64,000 nucleotides of DNA from Coix lacryma-jobi var. lacryma-jobi (taxonomy: Eukaryota; Streptophyta; Magnoliopsida; Poales; Poaceae): contig VDCT01000326.1 in NCBI GenBank assembly GCA_009763385.1, forward strand, positions 1,674,001 to 1,738,000, read 5' to 3'. Positions 22,566 through 31,732 of this stretch are shown here, one piece after another (the stretch's first letter is position 1; every line of letters begins with the position of its first letter). The position numbers and the translations under genes are program-made. The notes beneath the pieces are model-generated. The model did no database searches and was not told the DNA's origin. It saw only the letters and a list, made by a program, of their open reading frames with translations.

Positions 22566-22573
22566 TATTTATA
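22566..22573 (-). promoter_or_regulatory. TATA box of the antisense accessory gene
   Basis: The minus strand reads CCTATAAATATC here, with TATAAATA about 142 bp upstream of the ATG at 22424. That suits a start site about 30 bp further on and suggests the gene has its own promoter inside the element. Confidence 0.6.
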
Positions 22574-23635
22574 GGGGGAAATCCGAACGGGCGGGATCTC
22601 CCACGACGTAAAAAGGTAACCGAATGCATTTAATGCGCCCGCCTAACTACGTCTCGAGCCGGATGCAGGGAACACGTGGCAGCTCTCCGTTCGCTCAGCC
22701 ACCGGGGCCCTCCGCAGCCGCCGCTCCAGCTTCGCGTCCGCCGCCCTCCCTGACGATTTCCGCCTAAAAAGGCGCGCCCAACGGGCAGAAGGATTCCCAG
22801 ACGACGGAGGTTTCTTCACAAAGGTAAAAACGGGCCCCGGCCCTAAGCCTCGAAGCAGCGAAGGCTGGCCCTCGAAAAGGGTTCGACAGACGGCTTCGAG
22901 CACCCGAGTCAGGGACACCAAGGGGCGCCACTCGCGGCATTACTCGAGGTCCAAACCCTCGAGGCCCCTCACGTGTATCCAAGGCGGGGAGCTCGACGTG
23001 CAGTGAGATCCCCTCGGAGGGAGGCATCGAGCCACCGGGTCCTATCGAATGGACCCGGCACTCCTGTAGACTGAGCACCCATGCTTTATGAGACCGCCTC
23101 CGGGCCACAGTCGACCCCTAACGAACGGGGCACGAGCTCTCACTTGGATTCCCCGTTACCAGCTCACCGGGAACCTCGATACTCGCTCACTCGGGGTAGT
23201 ACGAGGCATCCCCCCTCGCATCCGAACGAAAGGACTCGCGGGATGACAAGCCAGGGCAATCGGCATGCCGGACAGCTCGAGGAGCCGGCCAGTCGGTTCA
23301 GCCTGGCACCCCTCGACGAAAGAGGGTCTAAAAACTCGGACAGTTACGACTAATCTCTTTTCCTTGTGTGAACATAAGATTTTCAGGCCTCGGACGGACG
23401 CTCGACCCCCGTCTGGCCTGAGCCCTCGAGACCAGGCCCAGGACAAACGCCCGTTCTCCGACCAAGCCCTCCGAGCCAAGCCTCGGACGGAGTCTCCCAC
23501 GTTAAAGGAAAGGTTACCGCGAATATTTAATATTACTACTGAACCGCATCTCGAGCCTGTTGACAGGTACACACGGCGCCACAATCAAGAGCCCCTGCTC
23601 GAGTGCAAGCACTCAAACAAGGGCTCGGGGGCTAC
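22574..23635 (+). other. Tat-type element 3' noncoding region up to its LTR
   Basis: No supported ORF. It is rich in CCTCGAG-like words. From about 23385 it has diverged copies of the GCCTCGGAC / GAGCCCTC words that form a clean array inside the LTR. It ends CAAGGGCTCGGGGGCTAC, a purine-rich stretch that is the likely polypurine tract, directly before TGTCGGTGG. Confidence 0.6.
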
Positions 23636-23689
23636 TGTCGGTGGTACAAAAAAGGGTACCCCCAATCAACGCAAACACCCGAACGCTCT

Positions 23690-23990
23690 ATCTCCGTCTC
23701 GCCCGAGCCCTCCCAGCCAGGCCTCGGGCGAACACTCTATCTCCGTCTCGCCCGAGCCCTCCCAGCCAGGCCTCGGGCGAACGCTCTATCTCCGTCTCGC
23801 CCGAGCCCTCCCAGCCAGGCCTCGGGCGAACGCTCTGTCTATGTCTCGCCCGAGCCCTCCCAGCCAGGCCTCGGGCGAACGCTTTGTCTCCGTCTCGCCC
23901 GAGCCCTCCCGGCAAGGCCTCGGGCGAGCACGATCGCTCTCCGTCTCGCCCAAGCCCTCCAGGCCTCGGGCGAGCGCGCCCCCACATCTC
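23690..23990. repeat. 49-bp minisatellite in the Tat LTR (six units)
   Basis: CGTCTCGCCC recurs at 23696, 23745, 23794, about 23842 (as TGTCTC), 23891 and 23942. The core CGTCTCGCCCGAGCCCTC is the same 18-mer found in the Tekay LTR minisatellite. Confidence 0.92.
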
Positions 23991-24189
23991 GAGCCTTAAC
24001 GCACGGCCCTCAAGCTGCACAGACAGCCGTACCAGCCCATACCACGCATTTAATGCCTTCACCTACTCCGGTCATGTCCACTAGTGCACAGCATGTACCA
24101 CAGTAACACGGTGTAAAGGTCAAACCTCGTTTTCACCACAAGCATGGGCAAAAGGGCACTAGTACAGCACTGTTCGGCCAAGCTAGGCA

Positions 24190-24356
24190 CTGTAACCCCT
24201 CGAGGCCGGCTACACGCCCCTCGAGCCATACACCGTAACCCCTCGAGGCCGGCTACGCGCCCCTCGAGCCCTGCACTGTAACACCTCGAGGCTGGCTCCG
24301 CGCCCCTCGAGCCCCCGTGGCACTACCTCGAAGCCGGCTCCGCGTCCGTCGAGCCC
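24190..24356. repeat. 43-bp tandem repeat in the Tat LTR (four units)
   Basis: The units begin CCTCGAGGC near 24198, 24241, 24284 and 24326 and contain a second CCTCGAGCC. Copies 3 and 4 are more diverged. Confidence 0.8.
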
Positions 24357-24633
24357 TAACTACTTTCATGCTCTTGGAGGACAGGTACCCCAAGACCCGG
24401 AGGGACCCCGCCGCGTACTATACATTCCGGCATGGGTGCTGTACGGCCCCCGCCTTGTCGCACCACCACGTCCGCTCCCAGGATGGAAGCCACGACCCAA
24501 GGATGCCTCAACAGCGACGATCACATCGGCTCCAGTGGCCCCGACAAGACAGGGCTCCTGCCCTCCTCCGTATGGGGCACCATACGCCCCGACACCTGTA
24601 ATACCTTTATGTAACCTTGGCCTCCCCTTGCTC

Positions 24634-24640
24634 TATAAAA
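24634..24640 (+). promoter_or_regulatory. TATA box of the Tat-type LTR
   Basis: CTCTATAAAAGGGG in the right third of the LTR is a classical TATA box. It places the U3/R border shortly downstream. Confidence 0.7.
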
Positions 24641-24915
24641 GGGGACGACAGGGCCCTCACTCGGAGGACGAACACGATACACGAGTCCACTCACAGGCAC
24701 GAGTCCGGACTCCGGTCCACGCTCACGGAGCTTGTATTCTCCCCTGTACAAGCACTTAGGTGCAAGTAATACAAGAACATCCCCCCGCTGGACGTAGGGC
24801 CTTCTTTGCCCGAACCAGGATAAATCCTTGTGTCCTCTTGCATCACCATCCAGGAAGAGAAGCACGCGATCATATTACTCGTTGGTGTGATACCCCCGGG
24901 TACGAAACACCGACA

Positions 24916-24977
24916 AAGACTTAGACAACATGCTCCTAGAATATGGTTCTGGAGATATGTTTGGAGACTATGAATAG
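24916..24977 (+). pseudogene. Copia ORF tail cut by the Tat insertion (probable gag C-terminus)
   Basis: Just right of the Tat LTR a frame reads DNMLLEYGSGDMFGDYE and then a TAG at 24975-24977. Its position before the copia protease suits a gag end. The rest of it would lie left of the Tat insertion, outside the window. It is too short for certainty. Confidence 0.4.
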
Positions 24978-25163
24978 ACTCCCTAGTCTTCTTAGATTGC
25001 CTAAATATTATGCCCATGAGTTGTAATAAATTACTGTCTTTTATTTACCTTAATTATGACACATTTGATGTTTCATTGTAATAAGCACATTTAAATATCT
25101 ATATGTTGATTAATCTATATTTCTATGTTGAGAATTTTTATTTTTATTCTCCATTTTATATAG
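24978..25163 (+). other. AT-rich, intron-like spacer between copia gag tail and pol
   Basis: Strongly AT-rich with many stops. It ends CCATTTTATATAG at 25163, acceptor-like, with the conserved pol frame starting within 20 bases. A spliced gag/pol arrangement is possible but unproven. Confidence 0.4.
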
Positions 25164-25183
25164 ATTGTACGGGAGTCAATCCG

Positions 25184-28100
25184 ATGGATGAGGAAATGTG
25201 TCTTGTTGATAGTGCTACCACTAACTCTATACTTAGAGAAATAAAATATTTCCAAAATCTCACAAAGAATAAAGGAAATATTTTAACAATCGCTGGACGC
25301 GATGCTGTAATAGTCGGTTCTGGACGAGCCACTATTATGCTCCCTATGGGTACAACGATAACAATTGAGGATGCACTCTTGTATCCCGATTCAACTCGTA
25401 CCCTGCTAAGTTATAGAGATATCCGCAAAAATGGGTTTCATATTGAAACTCACAATGACTATAATGAGGAATCCCTTCTCATTACAAAGGACAACGGATA
25501 TGGCAAACAGACACTAGAAAAATTTCCCTCACTCCCGTCTGGATTGTACTATACATATATCAAACCCGTACGACATGTTGCGTACAAAGTAATTTTTCAG
25601 AATGTCAATGCATTCCAAACTTGGCATGATCGCCTTGGTCACCCCGGCATAGGGATGATGAGAAAAATTACGAAAAATTCTGTTGGTCACAATCTAAGTG
25701 ATGCAAGATTTTCCCAATCCTCGGATTTTATTTGCACCGCATGTGCAACTGGGAAATTAATTTTGAGACCCTCTTATCTCAAAATTCAAGCCGAACCGCT
25801 CAAGTTCCTTGAACGCATTCAAGGAGACATATGTGGTCCCATTCAACCTTTGTCTGGACCGTTCAGGTACTTCATGGTTCTAATAGACGCATCTACACGA
25901 TGGTCTCATGTGTGCCTCCTTTCCACACGGAACCATGCATTCGCTAAGATCATTGCTCAAGTTATCAAACTTAGAGCAAATCATCCTGAACATCAAATCC
26001 AGTCAATTAGAATGGATAATACCGCTGAATTTTCCTCACGTGCTTTCAATGATTATTGTATGGCCTTAGGAATTCAAGTTCAGCATTCGGTCCCATATGT
26101 GCATACTCAAAATGGTTTGGCTGAGTCTCTCATCAAGAGAATCAAACTTATTGCACGACCATTACTACAGAATAGCAATCTCCCAACCTCATGTTGGGGT
26201 CATGCAGTCTTACACGCTGCTGACTTAATACAATTGCGTCCAACTGCTTATCATGCAACCTCCCCGTTGCAACTAGTACGTGGAAATATTCCAAACATTT
26301 CCCATCTGCGTAAGTTCGGTTGCGCTACATACGTACCGATCTCACCACCGCAGCGTACATCTATGGGCCCTCACAGGAAACTGGGGATCTATGTGGGATA
26401 TCAATCTCCGTCGATCTTAAAATACCTCGAGCCCCTCACAGGGGATCTATTCACGGCCCGGTATGCTGATTCTATCTTTGATGAAGATCATTTCCCGGCA
26501 TTAGGGGGAGAACAAACAAACCACAAAGAATGCCAGGAAATCAATTGGGATGCCACAGCTATCTCCAATGATGATCCACGTACATCTGAGACTGAACTCC
26601 AAGTTCAGAAAATCATCAATTTGCAACACATTGCAAATAATATGCCAGATGCATTTACTGATTATAAGGGTGTTACAAAATCCTACAATCCTGCGAGAAA
26701 TGTGCCGGCAAGAGTAGAGGTACCAAATAAAACTACTCCACTCCCAAGTAAGAGGGGGAGAAGTACGGCCATTTCCAAGGATGCAGCTCCTAGCAAGCAA
26801 AGGAAAAAGAAGAATTCTTCCAACCAAGTAAATGCAACTCAACCTCATGTTGAGCAACACCCTGTGGAGGTTCAACCTTCACATCCCACATCAACAGTGC
26901 ACCCAATTACTGATGTTGGGACATCGGAATGCCCTGATGCAACCATTTTGGGAAATGATGATGCATCTCAAAGGGTACACGAAATTTCCATCAACTATCT
27001 CGAGTCTGGAGAATCATATGACCGAAAGACTACATTTGTCGACATGCATTTCTCCGCAATGGTTGCTGAACTCCTCCAAAATGATCCAGATCCTAAATCC
27101 ATGACAGAGTGCAAAAAGCGCTCGGACTGGAATCTGTGGAAGGAAGCAATTCAAGCAGAAATAGCCTCGCTTACTAAAAGAAAGGTATTCTCTCATGCAA
27201 TGCCTACACCTTCAAAAGTATTCCCTGTGGGATACAAATGGGTTTTCATCCGAAAACAGAACGAGAACAATGAGGTGGTGAGATACAAAGCGAGACTTGT
27301 AGCACAAGGGTTCACGCAAAGACCCGGCATTGATTTCAATGACACATACTCTCCAGTTATGGATGGAATAACATTCCGATATTTAATATCTCTGGCTGTA
27401 CAAAATCATCTATCTATGCAGTTGATGGATGTAGTGACTGCATATCTCTATGGGTCACTCGATTCGGACATATATATGAAGGTCCCTGACGGGATCCCTA
27501 TACCGAATCAAAACGCAAACCGCAACATGTATTGTGTAAAGCTTCAAAAGTCACTTTATGGCTTAAAGCAGTCGGGAAGAATGTGGTACAACCGACTCAG
27601 CGAGTACCTTCTGCAGAAGGGATACTCCAACAGTAATGATTGCCCATGCGTCTTCATCAGGAAGTCCCAAACGGGATTTTGCATTATATCTGTATATGTC
27701 GATGATTTAAATATCATCGGCCACCAACAAGATATTGATGAAGCCCGCAATCATCTAAAGACGGAGTTCGAGTTGAAGGATTTGGGACACACCAAATTTT
27801 GCTTAGGCCTACAGCTTGAGCACCTTCCAACTGGAATTTTTATACATCAGTCTGCCTATATCCAGAAAGTATTGGAGAGATTCAATATGGATAAATCTCA
27901 TCCTTCCAAAACTCCTATGGTTGTTCGGTCTTTAGAAATGGAGACTGACCCATTTAGACCACGGGATGAAGGAGAAGATGTTTTGGGCCCTCATGTTCCA
28001 TATCTTAGTGCCATTGGAGCGCTCATGTACCTTGCAAATTGCACCAGGCCTGATATTGCATTTGCAGTGAATTTACTAGCTAGATACAGCGCTGCTCCCA

Positions 28101-28714
28101 CCAAACGTCACTGGACTGGAGTAAAGCATATCCTCAGATATGTGAATGGCACAAGGGATCTTGGACTATTCTTTAAAAGAGGCCCAAATTCAGATATCGT
28201 TGGTTACGCTGACGCTGGATATCGATCTGATCCCCATCATGGCAGATCTCAAACAGGCTTCGTGTTCCTACACAACGAAACAGCCATCTCGTGGAAGTCA
28301 TCGAAACAAACCTTGGTGACTACTTCCACCAATCATTCTGAGATAGTAGCACTATACGAGACCTCACGTGAATGCGTTTGGCTTCGCAGGATGATTAACC
28401 ACATACAACAATCTTGTGGTCTAGGTGTAATTAACTCACCAACCATTATCTATGAAGATAATGCAGCTTGTGTTACACAGATGGAGACAGGTTATATCAA
28501 AAGCAATATCAATAAGCATATTTCTCCTAAGTTGTTCTATCCTCATGAGCTGCAACAACAAGGAGAAATTGATATCTTGCAAATTAAATCTTGCGATAAT
28601 CTCGCTGATTTATTTACTAAGTCACTACCAGCCTCCACATTTGAAAAATATGTTAAAGGGATTGGTATGCGACGTCTTAGAGATTTGCAAGGTTCAGGGG
28701 GAGAAATCTCCTAG
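25184..28714 (+). CDS. Ty1/copia pol polyprotein, open frame (1176 aa)
   Basis: The order is copia type, with integrase before reverse transcriptase. A protease-like start (CLVDSATTNSI) has the usual DSGA shortened to DSA. Then comes an HHCC integrase finger (WHDRLGHPG ... CTACATGK) and the core (GDICGPI, MDNTAEF, NGLAESLIKRIK). Reverse transcriptase has KARLVAQGFTQRPG and the YVDD active site. RNase H follows (GYADAGY, EDNAAC), ending ADLFTKSLP and GMRRLRDLQ. The frame is open from an upstream ATG at 25103, but 25184 is preferred because the stretch before it looks like an intron. No stop or frameshift is seen. Gag and the 5' side were separated by the Tat insertion, so the element is not functional as it stands. 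Confidence 0.92.
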   Translation: MDEEMCLVDSATTNSILREIKYFQNLTKNKGNILTIAGRDAVIVGSGRATIMLPMGTTITIEDALLYPDSTRTLLSYRDIRKNGFHIETHNDYNEESLLITKDNGYGKQTLEKFPSLPSGLYYTYIKPVRHVAYKVIFQNVNAFQTWHDRLGHPGIGMMRKITKNSVGHNLSDARFSQSSDFICTACATGKLILRPSYLKIQAEPLKFLERIQGDICGPIQPLSGPFRYFMVLIDASTRWSHVCLLSTRNHAFAKIIAQVIKLRANHPEHQIQSIRMDNTAEFSSRAFNDYCMALGIQVQHSVPYVHTQNGLAESLIKRIKLIARPLLQNSNLPTSCWGHAVLHAADLIQLRPTAYHATSPLQLVRGNIPNISHLRKFGCATYVPISPPQRTSMGPHRKLGIYVGYQSPSILKYLEPLTGDLFTARYADSIFDEDHFPALGGEQTNHKECQEINWDATAISNDDPRTSETELQVQKIINLQHIANNMPDAFTDYKGVTKSYNPARNVPARVEVPNKTTPLPSKRGRSTAISKDAAPSKQRKKKNSSNQVNATQPHVEQHPVEVQPSHPTSTVHPITDVGTSECPDATILGNDDASQRVHEISINYLESGESYDRKTTFVDMHFSAMVAELLQNDPDPKSMTECKKRSDWNLWKEAIQAEIASLTKRKVFSHAMPTPSKVFPVGYKWVFIRKQNENNEVVRYKARLVAQGFTQRPGIDFNDTYSPVMDGITFRYLISLAVQNHLSMQLMDVVTAYLYGSLDSDIYMKVPDGIPIPNQNANRNMYCVKLQKSLYGLKQSGRMWYNRLSEYLLQKGYSNSNDCPCVFIRKSQTGFCIISVYVDDLNIIGHQQDIDEARNHLKTEFELKDLGHTKFCLGLQLEHLPTGIFIHQSAYIQKVLERFNMDKSHPSKTPMVVRSLEMETDPFRPRDEGEDVLGPHVPYLSAIGALMYLANCTRPDIAFAVNLLARYSAAPTKRHWTGVKHILRYVNGTRDLGLFFKRGPNSDIVGYADAGYRSDPHHGRSQTGFVFLHNETAISWKSSKQTLVTTSTNHSEIVALYETSRECVWLRRMINHIQQSCGLGVINSPTIIYEDNAACVTQMETGYIKSNINKHISPKLFYPHELQQQGEIDILQIKSCDNLADLFTKSLPASTFEKYVKGIGMRRLRDLQGSGGEIS

Positions 28715-29106
28715 ATATTGACTTGTCACAACATCATATTGTACTCTTTTCTTTTTATGAGTTTTTCCTCACAAGGTTTCTCATAGAAAGTTTTTAATGA
28801 GGCAATATTTACATAAGCTCATGTCATATTTCTTATTTTCCCCATAGGGGTTTTTAAAAGGAATATCAAAGACATGTATTGCTATCTAAACTATACATGA
28901 GTTTTCTCCTGAAAAGGTTTTTCTCATGGAAGTTCACAAAGAGACAATAATCATAATGTGCTATACTTTTTCCTTTTTCTCCCACTGGGTTTTAAGGAGT
29001 TTTAATAGCATATCTACCAATATATTTCCTCTTTTTTGTCCTACAGGAATTTTTGGAGGAACAATACTTTTTCATTGATCTCAAAGAGGATTCGATTAAG
29101 GGGGAG
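28715..29106 (+). other. Copia 3' untranslated region with diverged internal repeats and polypurine tract
   Basis: The motif ATGAGTTTTYCTC, GGTTTYTCAT, GAGGCAATA recurs in diverged copies, as is common in copia 3' ends. It closes with GATTAAGGGGGAG directly before TGTTAC at 29107, a clear polypurine tract. Confidence 0.75.
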
Positions 29107-29468
29107 TGTTACAATACTACTAATGGTGTTTAATCTCCTCCTTAATAGACCACCATCATGACCCTATTTACAATAGGATTTACCCCCTCTCATTAACATG
29201 TTTATGAGGCTTTATGGGGTATTATTCCCTTGTGTAACCTCCATGGAGGACCTTGTATATATACCCATGGTGGATCAATGGAAAAGAGAGGAGACTACAC
29301 ATTCTTGTGTCAATTGTCATTTACATTGTCATTCCAATTACAACAGGAATGACATTCTCTGCAGCCGCATGGAATTGGAATGAGAACCAATTTGGGGGAC
29401 GTAGGACTGCCGCTTGTTTATATTTATATTATATATTCGATTTGAAAGAACAAATTCACATTTTGACA
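29107..29468 (+). repeat. 3' LTR of the copia element (about 362 bp)
   Basis: It starts TGTTACAATAC right after the polypurine tract. It contains TATATATA at 29256-29263. It is judged to end at TTTTGACA (29468), the first good CA end after the leader-like part. The 5' LTR is outside the window, so the right border is uncertain. Confidence 0.6.
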
Positions 29469-30065
29469 GCGATGTCGATGGCTTAGTTTAGTCATTAGTT
29501 GTGCTCATGAACTAGTCATGGTCGCCAAGGCACGGCACACCATAGGTCAACTAGTATAGTGACAATGATGTAGTCCTACTTGTATAATTCGTGATTAGGT
29601 AGTTACATGTTTATTTTGATCTGAAATAAACTGATTCCATGCTTAATTCAAGTTGTTCTACTTTCGGGACAACTTCTTAGTTATTTGCCACTTTATATCT
29701 CATATCTCATAGGCGCATTTTATGGCTTCAGCTTCTAGACGAAAACAAATTCGGTTTCCTTTTTTTTTTTCTTCATCTTGGCTTCACGTGCACATTTGGC
29801 ACATGAACAGAGGGTTTTTTTTTTAAAAAAAAAAGAAGACACGAGAGCACTTTTTTGCCGCCTCGGAAACTTCGCTTATTCACATATCATATGAGCCATC
29901 AATCTAAGCTAATTCATTGTTTCATCACCAAAAAATTGTAATGATTTTTCGTACGTACTGAAAATTGGAGAGATTTAAGAAGATACATGCATATACATCT
30001 ACAAGGTGAGGTGGACCTGGATCGGACGGTACACGGTACGGTTGAGAATATATAGATGGACCGGA
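29469..30065. other. Spacer between the copia LTR and the membrane-protein gene
   Basis: AT-rich with poly-T/poly-A runs near 29760 and 29815. No gene is seen. It should include the 3' UTR of the minus-strand gene that ends at 30066. Confidence 0.5.
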
Positions 30066-31679
30066 TCACCTGCTGCTGCTGGTGTTGGAGAAGATGGCCT
30101 CGAGATCGTTGTAGAGGCTCTTGGACTTGGACTTCCACTCCCCACTCCTCGCCTTGGTGCTGCTGCTCGACGCCTCCTCCCCGCCGCCGCCGGCCGGGGC
30201 CGCATTGCCGCCCTCCTCCTTGCTGAAGCTGGCCTTCGCCATCTCCCGCAGCTGCCCAAGCCACCACCGCTCGTTTTTGGAGGAGCCCCTGGACCTGGAG
30301 CCCTCGCTCCCGCTCCCGCTCCCGCCCCTGCCCCCGTCGGCCGCCGTCGACGCCGACACGCTCTCCCCGGCTCCACCGCCGTACGGAGGTGGCGGGTCCT
30401 CCTGGTGCTTCACCGCCACCCGCTCGCCGAGGACCGACGACGGAAGCACCAGCATCAGCAGGCCCAGGCACGCCGTCTTGGCGCCGTCCAGGAAGGAGCT
30501 CCGGTCGGCGCTCAGCAGCCGCGCCTGCCGGTACAGCGCGTTCCACTCGTTGCACACCTGCGCCGCGAAGCCCAGCACGAAGGCGCCCAGCATCGCCAGC
30601 CCCACGCCGCGCGACTCGCCGTCGGGCAGCCACCCGTCCCCGCTCGCCGCCGTCGTCCTGTCGATCAGCGCCAGGCACGCCGCGAACACGGCCACCTCGC
30701 TGGCCACCGACAGGATCTCCACCAGCTGCACCCGCTTCTTGACGAAGGGCCTCTTGAGCAGCATGAAGAAGAGCTGGAACGAGGCGACGGACAGCACCGC
30801 CACGGCGTGCGCGCGCGACGACCGCCCCGGCCCCGACGACGCGTGCGCGCCGGCCACGACGCCCACCGCCACGCGCTTCACCGACTCCAGCAGCGTGAGG
30901 TAGATGCGGAGCGCGCCCAAGAGCTTCTGGACGAAGGGCGCCTCCGAGCCCTCGTTCTCGTCCTCAGGCGCGACGACCCGCTCTGGCATGTGCTTGGGCG
31001 GGGGGCCGCGCAGGTCCTCGAAGAGCGGGCCGAGCTTGGGCAGGCAGGCGGCGCGGCGCGGGTCCTTGCACGTCCACTGCCCGCGCTTGCCGGGTCCCAG
31101 GACCAGCTCCTGGTGCTCCTCCTCCTCCTCCTTGTACTGCAGCAGCCTGCCCACGGTGATGCCCAGCGACAGGAACAGCAGCAGGCCCACCAGGAACGAC
31201 GTCAGGACGGCGGTGAGCACGATCCCTACCGCCAGGCCGCTCCTGGTCCTGCCCCTGATCCTGATGAGCGCCGCCGCCGCTTGGGCCACGCACGGCATCG
31301 CCAGGACCAAGACCATAATCTCCAGCCTGGGGAGAACCAGTGCGCCGTAGCCATGCCGCCGCCGCCGCTCCCTGTGTCTCCTGTACCTCAGCTTGAAGTA
31401 GAGGAGGGTGAGGAGGTGCAGGAGGATGAGGCCGCCGCCGATGACGCCCAGCCAGAACATGTTCCTGCCCAAGTACTGCCACCTGTATGTATGCATGTAT
31501 GTAATGGACACACACACAAGAACACGACATGCTCAGCTCATCGGTATCCGAATGTCCAGTCCACTTTCATCATGCTAAGCTACACGCCATTGATGCGCAA
31601 CAATGCAACGTACCCATCCAAATCTTGTAGCTTCATGATGATCTGTGCCTCAGGCTTCATGTCCGGGTTCTGCAATGTT

Positions 31680-31732
<53 letters not shown>

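Larger units (their letters stand above)
23636..24915 (+). repeat. 3' LTR of the Tat-type element (1280 bp)
   Basis: It runs from TGTCGGTGGTAC to ACACCGACA, TG...CA ends with inverted TGTCGG/CCGACA. It holds two minisatellites (23690-23990 and 24190-24356) and a TATA box near 24634. The partner LTR is left of the window, so the ends are judged from the terminal repeats and from the switch to copia-like AT-rich sequence at 24916. The expected duplicated target is AAGAC. Confidence 0.85.

Noticed and set aside
23690..23990. CRISPR-like array
   Set aside because: Whole units are repeated without unique spacers. It lies inside an LTR of a plant element.
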